Shown piece after piece: positions 18,666 to 29,830 of a DNA stretch of 64,000 bases. This DNA is from Vibrio algivorus. Its GTDB lineage: Bacteria; Pseudomonadota; Gammaproteobacteria; Enterobacterales; Vibrionaceae. The translations under genes were made by a program, and so were the position numbers. Every line of letters begins with the position of its first letter. The first letter of the stretch is position 1. Where the stretch lies: the NCBI RefSeq assembly GCF_002218005.2, contig NZ_AP018678.1, forward strand, positions 1,984,001 to 2,048,000, given 5' to 3'. Under the pieces are notes generated by a model that did no database searches, was not told the origin of the DNA, and saw nothing but the letters and a program-made list of their open reading frames with translations.

Positions 18666-18694
18666 GCAGTGTCTATTCAGCATTTTGCAATTCA

Positions 18695-18814
18695 AAGCCT
18701 GGCGATGTCCTAATCTCACATGGGGAAACCCCACACTACCATCGGCGCTACTTCGTTTCACTTCTGAGTTCGGCATGGAATCAGGTGGGTCCAAAGCGCT
18801 ATGGTCGCCAAGCA
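18695..18814 (-). rRNA. 5S ribosomal RNA
   Basis: The minus strand starts TGCTTGGCGACCATAGCG and has CCGAACTCAGAAGTGAAA in loop B/C; length is about 120 bases. Ends estimated by comparison with E. coli 5S. Confidence 0.95.
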
Positions 18815-18950
18815 AATTCTTTTGTTAAAACATCATTTATGATGCTTTAACTTAATTCGGAAAGCTGTCTGTTATCTTTAACTCGTTCTCACACTCATTC
18901 AAGTATGTCTCATATCTATTCAGTCCAACCAAAACCCTTTAGGTGTTGTA

Positions 18951-21837
<2,887 letters not shown>

Positions 21838-22187
21838 ATACAACCCAAAAGGGTCTTAATGTATGTTCAACTAAATAAGGTTTTAGTTTTGTTCACAAGG
21901 AGGGTAATCCTTGATGAACGTTTGCCGGACTCAATAGAATCAATTGCAAGCAATTGATTTGAATACAAGACACTTGAATGTGTGTTGTGTGTTTATCGAT
22001 TAAGATAAACATTGAGAACTTTTATTTGATAACAACAATTGAATTATTGTTATCAGTCAGCTTTCCAAATTGTTAAAGAGCAAGAGTTTATTTTTTCAAA
22101 CAAACCACTTTTTAAAGACTTTCAGCGACAAAGCATCCCATCCAAAGTAATTATTGGATGCGAGGCATCGTAAAAGTATTTAAAGAG
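21838..22187 (-). other. Spacer between tRNA-Val and 23S rRNA
   Basis: Non-coding rRNA processing region of 350 bases. It holds the antiterminator boxA at 22071-22082 (TGCTCTTTAACA on the minus strand) and sequences that should pair across the 23S ends for RNase III cleavage. I see no gene in it. Confidence 0.8.
22071..22082 (-). promoter_or_regulatory. boxA antiterminator before 23S
   Basis: The minus strand reads TGCTCTTTAACA, a perfect rRNA boxA, followed by an AATTTGGAAAGC segment. Confidence 0.85.
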
Positions 22188-22263
22188 TGGTGGGCGATAC
22201 CGGGCTCGAACCAGTGACCCCCTGCTTGTAAGGCAGGTGCTCTCCCAACTGAGCTAATCGCCC
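22188..22263 (-). tRNA. tRNA-Val (anticodon TAC)
   Basis: 76 bases with acceptor GGGCGAT/ATCGCCC, anticodon TAC in CTTACAA, T-loop TTCGAGC and encoded CCA. Fourth tRNA of the 16S-23S spacer. Confidence 0.97.
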
Positions 22264-22291
22264 ATAATATTTTAATTCCTTATGGAAGGAA

Positions 22292-22367
22292 TGGTGGAGC
22301 TATGCGGGATCGAACCGCAGACCTCCTGCGTGCAAGGCAGGCGCTCTCCCAGCTGAGCTATAGCCCC
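22292..22367 (-). tRNA. tRNA-Ala (anticodon TGC)
   Basis: 76 bases with acceptor GGGGCTA/TAGCTCC, anticodon TGC in TTGCACG, T-loop TTCGATC and encoded CCA. Confidence 0.97.
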
Positions 22368-22408
22368 ATAATATCTCTTATCTAAAATAAGAATTCCTAT
22401 GGAAGGAA

Positions 22409-22484
22409 TGGTGGGTCGTGCAGGATTCGAACCTGCGACCAATTGATTAAAAGTCAACTGCTCTACCAACTGAGCTAACGACCC
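22409..22484 (-). tRNA. tRNA-Lys (anticodon TTT)
   Basis: 76 bases with acceptor GGGTCGT/ACGACCC, anticodon TTT in CTTTTAA, T-loop TTCGAAT and encoded CCA. Its 5' end is one base from the CCA of tRNA-Glu. Confidence 0.97.
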
Positions 22485-22485
22485 A

Positions 22486-22561
22486 TGGTATCCCGTAGGG
22501 GAGTCGAACCCCTGTTACCGCCGTGAAAGGGCGGTGTCCTAGGCCTCTAGACGAACGGGAC
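22486..22561 (-). tRNA. tRNA-Glu (anticodon TTC)
   Basis: 76 bases with acceptor GTCCCGT/ACGGGAT, anticodon TTC in CTTTCAC, T-loop TTCGACT and encoded CCA. First tRNA after 16S. Confidence 0.97.
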
Positions 22562-22653
22562 ACGGACTATGAAAGCATTGGGATGCTTTCAAAACTCTTT
22601 TCTATATAAACCTAATCAATCTGTGTGGGTACTCATCAAAAATAATCTTCGTA

Positions 22654-24194
<1,541 letters not shown>

Positions 24195-24472
24195 AAGTTT
24201 TTGTGGTCTTTCGACCGGCTCAACGAATACTGACTTCAAAACTATTCTTCTTAAAAGAAGAAGTAACTTTAAAGCTATTATCTATCCAACAGATAGATAA
24301 TGAATTGACTGTGCCAATTATTAGTAAACTAATAACTGATTGGTCACTCAGTTCATTGATAAATATTTTTGATTATCATCAACGAGTGCCCACACAGATT
24401 GATAGGTTTAAATTGTTAAAGAGCGTTGTTCTTATTGAAAGCGCTTAGCGCGTCTCGTTGAACAGGGCGGCC
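24195..24472 (-). other. rRNA leader with boxA
   Basis: Transcribed leader between promoter P2 and 16S. It contains the boxA-like sequence CGCTCTTTAACA at 24414-24425 and a pair of nearly identical short repeats around TATCTATC. Together with the promoters at 24473-24627 it accounts for the gap between 16S and the amidohydrolase gene; no coding sequence is supported. Confidence 0.8.
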
Positions 24473-24500
24473 ATTTTAGCGATTTAAAAGTTAGTGTCAA
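24473..24500 (-). promoter_or_regulatory. rRNA promoter P2
   Basis: On the minus strand TTGACA (24495-24500), a 16-bp spacer and TAAAAT (24473-24478) followed by GGCCGCC, a GC-rich discriminator typical of stringent rRNA promoters. Confidence 0.85.
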
Positions 24501-24599
24501 ACACTTTTTTAAAACTTTTTTCGCAAACCTTTTTGAGAAAGTTTTGACCTCTAACTCGTTGCTGCCGTTAGGCTGTGTGCTCCGGGTCAGTGAGGTCGC

Positions 24600-24627
24600 A
24601 TTATAGAGAACCGTTTCATCTTGGCAA
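24600..24627 (-). promoter_or_regulatory. rRNA promoter P1
   Basis: On the minus strand TTGCCA (24622-24627), a 16-bp spacer and TATAAT (24600-24605) followed by GCGACC, which resembles the E. coli rrn P1 arrangement. A/T-rich sequence just upstream could be an UP element. Confidence 0.85.
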
Positions 24628-24754
24628 GCACTTTTCATCAAAAACATTTAAAATAAGCGCCAAATGCTCACTTTGCATTCAAACACTTATTTATACATAT
24701 TTACACCAATCAAACACACAGGTTTTCCACAGAAGAGTGAGTAATAAGGTAATT

Positions 24755-26107
24755 TCACCTATTCACTCTAACGAGTAAATCACGAAATGCAGACTGTGCA
24801 TTAGCCATGAGTCTTTCGCTATCAATTAAACAGCTTTCATTTTGGTAAACTATATTGCCATTTATCATACTGAGTTTTATATAAGCAGGTTCACCACATA
24901 AGATTGGCGCATATAAAGTTGAGTGAATCCCTTGGTAACGGACTTGGTTTAAATCATAAAGTACCATGTCAGCAGCAAAGCCTACTTCTATCTTACCTAC
25001 TTTGTTTAAACCTAATAAAGAAGCTCCATTTTGAGTTCCCCACTTAACAACATTTTCTAGACTCGTACTTGTTGCACCATGAGTCGATCTATGTAATAGC
25101 CAAGCTAGATTCAATTCCTGAAGCATAGACCCCGATTCCGAAGAAGCCGAACCATCAACTCCAATGCTGATATTCATACCAGCTTGTTCCATTTCAATAA
25201 TAGATGCGATTCCACTACCCAACCGGCAATTAGACGTTGGACAGTGTGAAATACCAGTTTTCGTTTCAGACAGTATGTTTATGTCTTGCTCGTTAGCTTG
25301 GACTAAATGTGCAAACCAAACGTCACTACCGAGCCATTCGCATTCTGCAGCATAATCAACGGCACTTTTCCCATACTTAGCTAATGACTGTTGCTGATCA
25401 AATTCCACCTCTAATAAATGAGAGTGTAGTCTTAAGTTACGTTGGCGGGCAAAAGACGATAGCTGTTTTAAATCTTCAGTTGGAGAAGAGTGGATTAAAC
25501 TCGTCGGAGCCACGACTAACTGCCGCATAGGAATATCGGTATTTTGATGATATAGGCTATAACTATCATCCAGGCGTCGTAACATTAGCTCAATAGATTC
25601 AGGGATAATTCCTGCTTTGGCGAGCCCTTTATGTGTTCCTTTTGTTGTCGCTCCACCTCGGCAAAGTACCAAACGTATCCCCATATCTTCCGCAGCTTGC
25701 CACACCGCCGCTTCTAATTCAGGTGAACTATTCGTGTGATACAGATAATGATGGTCCGCACAAGTTGTCACACCAGAACGAATCAAATCATAAAATCCAA
25801 GGCATGCTGCGCTATACATTATTTCCGGTGTAATCTTAGGCCAATATTGATAAGGCACACTAGCAAGCCAATCACCCAGTGGTTGGTTTAGTCCAGCAGG
25901 AACGCCTTTTAATATAGATTGAGCTAAATGGTGATGAGTATTGACGAAACCAGGATAGATTACACATTGGCTTGCATCAATCAACTGCTCACCTTTTTGT
26001 AACAGAAGGTCAGAACCAATTTCAGTTATTATTCCCTCCTCTATCCTTATATCCGTTGCCGATTGTTCCGTTACTATCCCTTTTGCATTTTTAATTAAAT
26101 ATTTCAT
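24755..26107 (-). CDS. 8-oxoguanine-deaminase-like amidohydrolase
   Basis: Amidohydrolase-superfamily enzyme of 450 residues in the group of purine and 8-oxoguanine deaminases (COG0402). The metal-binding HxH is in VNTHHHLAQS (His58/His60); later ligands are in LHSHLLEVEF and AHLVQ, and the catalytic Asp is in ISIGVDGSASSESG. TGISHCPTSNCRLGSGI is characteristic of this branch. Likely reaction: 8-oxoguanine (or another oxidised purine) to urate plus ammonia; guanine or isocytosine-type substrates are alternatives. The ATG at 26107 has GGAG 6-9 bases upstream; an upstream in-frame ATG at 26164 lies inside the riboswitch. It is headed by riboswitch copy 1 and a sigma-54-type promoter, divergent from the transporter. 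Confidence 0.85.
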   Translation of the reverse strand: MKYLIKNAKGIVTEQSATDIRIEEGIITEIGSDLLLQKGEQLIDASQCVIYPGFVNTHHHLAQSILKGVPAGLNQPLGDWLASVPYQYWPKITPEIMYSAACLGFYDLIRSGVTTCADHHYLYHTNSSPELEAAVWQAAEDMGIRLVLCRGGATTKGTHKGLAKAGIIPESIELMLRRLDDSYSLYHQNTDIPMRQLVVAPTSLIHSSPTEDLKQLSSFARQRNLRLHSHLLEVEFDQQQSLAKYGKSAVDYAAECEWLGSDVWFAHLVQANEQDINILSETKTGISHCPTSNCRLGSGIASIIEMEQAGMNISIGVDGSASSESGSMLQELNLAWLLHRSTHGATSTSLENVVKWGTQNGASLLGLNKVGKIEVGFAADMVLYDLNQVRYQGIHSTLYAPILCGEPAYIKLSMINGNIVYQNESCLIDSERLMANAQSAFRDLLVRVNR

Positions 26108-26135
26108 GGTCACTCCATCACTATCTTTCGACATG

Positions 26136-26184
26136 ATATGAGCAATGTCCCAGCACCAAGGCACCTAACCGCTTCTACTCATCT
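26136..26184 (-). promoter_or_regulatory. NMT1-motif (xanthine) riboswitch, copy 1
   Basis: The minus strand shows ATGAG (26178-26182) pairing with CTCAT (26138-26142), the conserved core TAGAAGCGGTTA, a short wobble-rich hairpin, and GGGACATTGCTC. The core is shared with copies at 26468 and 29746. From memory this is the NMT1 RNA motif, shown to bind xanthine and urate. It ends about 20 bases before the ribosome site of the amidohydrolase; GCUC of the closing stem can alternatively pair with GAGU of that site, so translational control is likely. Confidence 0.85.
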
Positions 26185-26206
26185 AACATAATATTAATAC
26201 TTAGTT

Positions 26207-26222
26207 AGCAATTAATAAGCCA
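26207..26222 (-). promoter_or_regulatory. Sigma-54-type promoter toward the amidohydrolase gene
   Basis: The minus strand reads TGGCTTATTAATTGCT. The GG and GC doublets sit at the -24/-12 spacing of the RpoN consensus (TGGCAC-N5-TTGCW). Transcription would start about 10-15 bases downstream, just before riboswitch copy 1. Confidence 0.65.
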
Positions 26223-26271
26223 AAAATATCGCCCTCTTTATATAGCTTTATATTGGCCACTTCAGAATTTC

Positions 26272-26288
26272 TGCACCAAATAAATGCA
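26272..26288. promoter_or_regulatory. NtrC-like activator site between divergent promoters
   Basis: TGCACCAAATAAATGCA matches 11 of the 14 defined positions of the NtrC dyad TGCACCA-N3-TGGTGCA. Further TGCAC half-sites lie at 26301 and 26324. The cluster lies about 50 bases from one sigma-54-type promoter and about 140 from the other, a usual distance for enhancers. The identification is by consensus only. Confidence 0.55.
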
Positions 26289-26425
26289 CAGTTAACTTTA
26301 TGCACTTTTTTAACACAACCTACTGCACCCAAGTTACCTCTAAAAAAGGAAATAGAACAAAAAGTCATGTGTTAAATAAATGTTATTTCTAATAATAAAT
26401 CAATTTTCTATGTTTTATATGAAAC

Positions 26426-26441
26426 TGGCATACCGTTTGCT
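26426..26441 (+). promoter_or_regulatory. Sigma-54-type promoter toward the ABC transporter operon
   Basis: TGGCATACCGTTTGCT matches the -24 (TGGCA) and -12 (TTGCT) elements of RpoN promoters with correct spacing. The predicted start is near 26453, so the transcript would begin just before riboswitch copy 2. Confidence 0.75.
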
Positions 26442-26467
26442 CTATTTACTCTGCGTGACAACCACAG

Positions 26468-26515
26468 CAGTGAGTAGAAGCGGTTAGATGAAAAACATCG
26501 GGACATTGCTCACCA
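26468..26515 (+). promoter_or_regulatory. NMT1-motif (xanthine) riboswitch, copy 2
   Basis: GTGAG (26470-26474) pairs with CTCAC (26509-26513). Between them lie TAGAAGCGGTTA, a hairpin GATG-AAAAA-CATC and GGGACATTGCTC. The internal hairpin differs completely from copies 1 and 3 while its pairing is kept, which is covariation-like support for an RNA structure. It lies about 80 bases before the start of the binding-protein gene; a second hairpin (CAATAT/ATATTG) lies just before that gene's ribosome site. Confidence 0.88.
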
Positions 26516-26592
26516 TTACCAAAAATTGCCAAAGTGCTGCATGAATCATCATAAGGCCAATATGGAATTATATTGAGTAAAGGAGACCCCAA

Positions 26593-27600
26593 ATGAAACT
26601 TTCTATTAAGCAACGCATCCATTTAACACTCGCCACTGCTGCACTATCCACCAGCATCAATGTCTTAGCCGCAGACAAAGTCAACTTCCAACTCGACTGG
26701 TTACCAGGAGGAGATAAAGCGCCGGTTTATGTTGCAGTCCAACAAGGCTTTTTTGCCGAACAAGATCTTGATGTCACGATTCGACAAGGTAAAGGCTCAA
26801 CCGACGCTATCACCAAAGTTGCCACTGGCACTGCTGACATAGGTTCTTCTGATTTAGTATCGTTACTAGTCGCTAAGGCCAATGATGATGTGCCAGTGAA
26901 AGCGGTATATTCTGTCTTCAGCAAAGCTCCTTATGCTTTTTATGTATTAGAAGACTCTGGCATTAACTCTGTCAAAGATGTTGAAAATAGAAATATAGCC
27001 ACCTCGCCCTTCACCTCCGCTAACGTATTCTTACCCTTGCTACTGCGTAAAAACCATGTTGATGAAAGCACGGTGAAAGTTACTAAAGCTGATCCCGGTG
27101 CATTGAACCCAATGCTGATCACTGGCAAATCTGATGTAATGATTTCTTGGGTCACCGATACCGTTAAAAACCAAAGCCAAGCTGAAGCAGTAGGAAAAAA
27201 GTTGAAGATCCTACCTTGGCATGATGCAGGATTAGATTTTTATTCTTCTTCGCTTATTGCTAGTGATCGTTTCCTAGCGGAAAAACCTGATGTTGCGAAA
27301 CGCTTTATCAAAGCCTATGCCAAAGCCGTTGCCTATACATGGAAGTATCCGCAACAAAGCGCACAAGATGTTCATAAAATGGTGCCAGAAGTTGATACCC
27401 AGCAAGCTGCCGATACCATTATGTCGATTAAAGACTTAGTGATTAATGAAGTCAGCAATAAAGATGGGATCGGTGCATTTACTCCTGATCGCCTAGCTGA
27501 AACGTGGAAGTGGACAGCCGAAGCTCAACAACTAGACATTAATACATTTGATCCTGAAAACGCCATTTCTCGTGACTTTATGCCGGGAGGTAAATCATGA
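26593..27600 (+). CDS. NMT1/THI5-family periplasmic substrate-binding protein
   Basis: Solute-binding component of an ABC importer, 335 residues with an N-terminal signal peptide ending INVLA before ADKVNFQLDW. The family signature (FQLDWLPGGDKAPVYVAVQQ, GFFAEQDLDV, GTADIGSSD) is that of the ThiY/SsuA/NMT1 group. Family members carry pyrimidines, sulfonates, riboflavin or purines; the riboswitch upstream makes an oxidised purine such as xanthine or urate the best guess here. AAAGGAG lies 6-12 bases before the ATG. Its stop overlaps the start of the ATPase gene (ATGA). Confidence 0.85.
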   Translation: MKLSIKQRIHLTLATAALSTSINVLAADKVNFQLDWLPGGDKAPVYVAVQQGFFAEQDLDVTIRQGKGSTDAITKVATGTADIGSSDLVSLLVAKANDDVPVKAVYSVFSKAPYAFYVLEDSGINSVKDVENRNIATSPFTSANVFLPLLLRKNHVDESTVKVTKADPGALNPMLITGKSDVMISWVTDTVKNQSQAEAVGKKLKILPWHDAGLDFYSSSLIASDRFLAEKPDVAKRFIKAYAKAVAYTWKYPQQSAQDVHKMVPEVDTQQAADTIMSIKDLVINEVSNKDGIGAFTPDRLAETWKWTAEAQQLDINTFDPENAISRDFMPGGKS

Positions 27601-28412
27601 ACCCTTTTGTTTCTTTCAAACAGGTTGGCCACACCTACCACAGTGAAAATGGCTCGATAAAAGTATTAAGCAACGTCAATTTTGATGTTGATAAGAACCA
27701 ATTTATTTCGATCGTTGGTCCTTCTGGTTGTGGTAAATCCACCTTGCTGAGATTACTTTCAGGATTAATGCAATCCACCGAAGGCCAAGTCGAAATCTTT
27801 GGTCGCCAAGTCTCTGAACCTCGAGAAGACATCGGAATTGTTTTTCAAAAGCCGACCTTATTACCCTGGAAGAATGTACTCGACAACGTGTTATTTCCAC
27901 TCAAACATAAGTTCAGTCATATCACAAAAAAAGAGCGTGATTTTGCTAAGCAGTTGATCAATAAAGTGGGATTAAAAGACTTTCATAACAGCATGCCAGA
28001 TCAGCTTTCAGGTGGTATGCAGCAACGAGTAGGCATTGCACGAGCGTTGTTACTTGATCCTGATATTTTAATTATGGATGAACCATTTTCTGCGCTGGAT
28101 GCACTGACCCGAGAAGAAATGGGGTTTGAATTACTACGCCTGTGGAATGAGAAACCTAAAACGGTGTTATTTATCACTCACTCGATATCTGAAGCGGTAT
28201 TACTATCAGATAAAGTACTAGTAATGGGCCCTCGTCCAAGTACGGTTGTCGAAGAAATAAATATCGACTTACCGAGACCCAGAACACTCGAGACCATCCA
28301 ACATCGCTTATTTGCTGAATACACAGGAAAAATAAGAGCGCATTTTTATGCCCCTCCTTCAACTCAGCAAAAAAACGAAAACAATATATCTCAAATAAGG
28401 ACTGTCGCTTAA
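27597..28412 (+). CDS. ABC transporter ATPase of the purine-type importer
   Basis: Nucleotide-binding subunit, 271 residues, with Walker A GPSGCGKST, signature LSGGMQQRVGIARAL, Walker B ILIMDEPFSALD and H-loop FITHSISEA. It resembles the SsuB/TauB/ThiZ class that partners NMT1-type binding proteins. It overlaps the preceding gene by four bases, implying translational coupling. Confidence 0.9.
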   Translation: MNPFVSFKQVGHTYHSENGSIKVLSNVNFDVDKNQFISIVGPSGCGKSTLLRLLSGLMQSTEGQVEIFGRQVSEPREDIGIVFQKPTLLPWKNVLDNVLFPLKHKFSHITKKERDFAKQLINKVGLKDFHNSMPDQLSGGMQQRVGIARALLLDPDILIMDEPFSALDALTREEMGFELLRLWNEKPKTVLFITHSISEAVLLSDKVLVMGPRPSTVVEEINIDLPRPRTLETIQHRLFAEYTGKIRAHFYAPPSTQQKNENNISQIRTVA

Positions 28413-28468
28413 CTTAAACCCAACTAGCGATACCCTTTGTTCATACGACGTCACTATAAGGAAATAGT

Positions 28469-29242
28469 ATGTCTATTAAAAAGCTTTATAAAAATAGTCT
28501 ACCATTACTGGCGATGCTAGCTATTCTGCCGATATGGGAAATCCTCTGCCGCACACTTGAGATCCCTAACTTTATTCTGCCAGCACCATCAGCAATCACT
28601 GAAGCCTTTATGCAAGTATCAGCCGAACGCTGGTTCGATAATCTATGGGCAACATTAAGAATTGCATTATTAGGCTTTGGCTTATCACTGTTAGTTAGTA
28701 TTCCTTTAGCAATAATAATGGTCAGCTCTAAGTTTTTAACTAAAGCAATTTTTCCATTACTGGTAATCGTACAATCAACGCCAGTGGTTGCCATTGCACC
28801 ATTACTCATTGTGATTCTCGGTACAGGAGATGCACCACGTTTAGCCATCACCTGCCTAATTACCTTTTTCCCATTAGTAGTTTCTGCGACTACCGGTATG
28901 CTATCTACCCCATCGGAATTAATAGAGTTATCTAAATCACTTAACGTGTCGCGGGCAAAAACCATTTGGCAAATCCGCCTGCCGTATGCCATTCCCCATA
29001 TTTTTAGTGGTGTCAAAGTAGCAATTACACTGTCAGTAATTGGCGCAGTTATTTCAGAATTTGTCGCCGCGGAAAAAGGCCTAGGCTACTTTGTTCAATT
29101 CTCAACATCATACTTCAAGATCCCGCAAGCTTTTGCTGCCCTAGTCTTTCTATCAGCGGTAAGTATGCTGCTATTTAAATCCGCTCATTGGATCCAAAAA
29201 GGTTTCTTCGCTTGGAGTTTACCTCAAGATAAAAGCCATTAA
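28469..29242 (+). CDS. ABC transporter permease of the purine-type importer
   Basis: Membrane subunit, 257 residues with about six hydrophobic helices and the EAA loop LSKSLNVSRAKTIWQIRLPYAIPHIFSGV. SsuC/ThiX class. AAGGAAATAGT precedes the ATG. It lies 56 bases after the ATPase gene and 11 before the deaminase gene, in one operon. Confidence 0.9.
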   Translation: MSIKKLYKNSLPLLAMLAILPIWEILCRTLEIPNFILPAPSAITEAFMQVSAERWFDNLWATLRIALLGFGLSLLVSIPLAIIMVSSKFLTKAIFPLLVIVQSTPVVAIAPLLIVILGTGDAPRLAITCLITFFPLVVSATTGMLSTPSELIELSKSLNVSRAKTIWQIRLPYAIPHIFSGVKVAITLSVIGAVISEFVAAEKGLGYFVQFSTSYFKIPQAFAALVFLSAVSMLLFKSAHWIQKGFFAWSLPQDKSH

Positions 29243-29253
29243 GGAGTAATCAC

Positions 29254-29727
29254 ATGACACCAGAACAAGACAAAAAATACTTACAGCAAAGTCTCAATTT
29301 AGCGGAAAAAGCCAAACAACAAGGCATTCATCCTTTTGCGGCCATTTTAGTCAACTCTCAAGGCGAAGTGCTGCTTGAACAAATCAATGGCTACTTACCT
29401 AATAAAGATATGACAGGCCATGCTGAGCGATTAATCATGACAGAAGCAAGCCAAAAGTATCGCCCTAATTATTTGAAAGACTGCACCTTATATATTTCAG
29501 CAGAGCCTTGCGCCATGTGTGCCGGGGCGATTTATTGGGCTGGAGTGGGGCGAGTCGTCTATGGATTGAGTGAACATCGGCTAAAACAAATCACCGGTAA
29601 TCACCCTGAAAATCCGACATTAGATTTACCTTGTCGCACGGTTTTTTCAGCGGGCCAACGACCGATGGAAATCATTGGCCCACTGATGGAAGATCAAGCA
29701 GCGCAAATACATGACGGTGTTTGGTAA
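29254..29727 (+). CDS. Guanine-deaminase-like nucleobase deaminase (CDA fold)
   Basis: Zinc-dependent deaminase of 157 residues with the cytidine-deaminase-fold motif HAE (His56-Glu58) and PCAMC (Cys86, Cys89). Size and the C-terminal IHDGVW tail resemble the GuaD type of guanine deaminase (guanine to xanthine plus ammonia) more than TadA. The position between a purine-type importer and an oxygenase supports a nucleobase substrate. Specificity for guanine over cytosine or adenine cannot be read with certainty. AAGGAG lies just upstream, and riboswitch copy 3 begins 18 bases after its stop. Confidence 0.8.
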   Translation: MTPEQDKKYLQQSLNLAEKAKQQGIHPFAAILVNSQGEVLLEQINGYLPNKDMTGHAERLIMTEASQKYRPNYLKDCTLYISAEPCAMCAGAIYWAGVGRVVYGLSEHRLKQITGNHPENPTLDLPCRTVFSAGQRPMEIIGPLMEDQAAQIHDGVW

Positions 29728-29745
29728 ACGATAAAAAATAGAAAT

Positions 29746-29794
29746 AGGAGTAGAAGCGGTCTGTAATGGGTAACCATTGCTGGGCATTGCTCCA
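29746..29794 (+). promoter_or_regulatory. NMT1-motif (xanthine) riboswitch, copy 3, between genes
   Basis: GGAG (29747-29750) pairs with CTCC (29790-29793); the core TAGAAGCGGT, a hairpin AATGG-GTAA-CCATT and TGGGCATTGCTCC follow the same layout as the other copies. Just downstream ATTGGAG (29817-29823), which contains the ribosome site of the oxygenase, is a perfect complement of CTCCAAT (29790-29796) that includes the closing stem. The two pairings exclude each other: ligand binding should free the ribosome site. No promoter is evident, so it probably acts within the operon message. Confidence 0.9.
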
Positions 29795-29830
29795 ATCACT
29801 AAGCCTACGCTTAACTATTGGAGAAATAAT

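Noticed and set aside
24734..24769. Hairpin AGAGTGA/TCACTCT at the 3' end of the amidohydrolase gene considered as a terminator
   Set aside because: No T run follows on the minus strand, and it overlaps the stop region; it was not called.
26468..26515. Alternative identity as a TPP or classical purine (xpt-type) riboswitch
   Set aside because: The TPP core (CTGAGA) and the paired loops of the xpt purine class are absent; the shared core fits the NMT1 motif instead.
28486..29016. 176-codon open frame antisense to the ABC permease
   Set aside because: No ribosome site or family resemblance, and it lies wholly inside a well-supported gene.
29777..29830. Upstream ATG for the oxygenase gene
   Set aside because: It lies within the riboswitch, lacks a ribosome site and would add residues not matching the oxygenase N-terminus.
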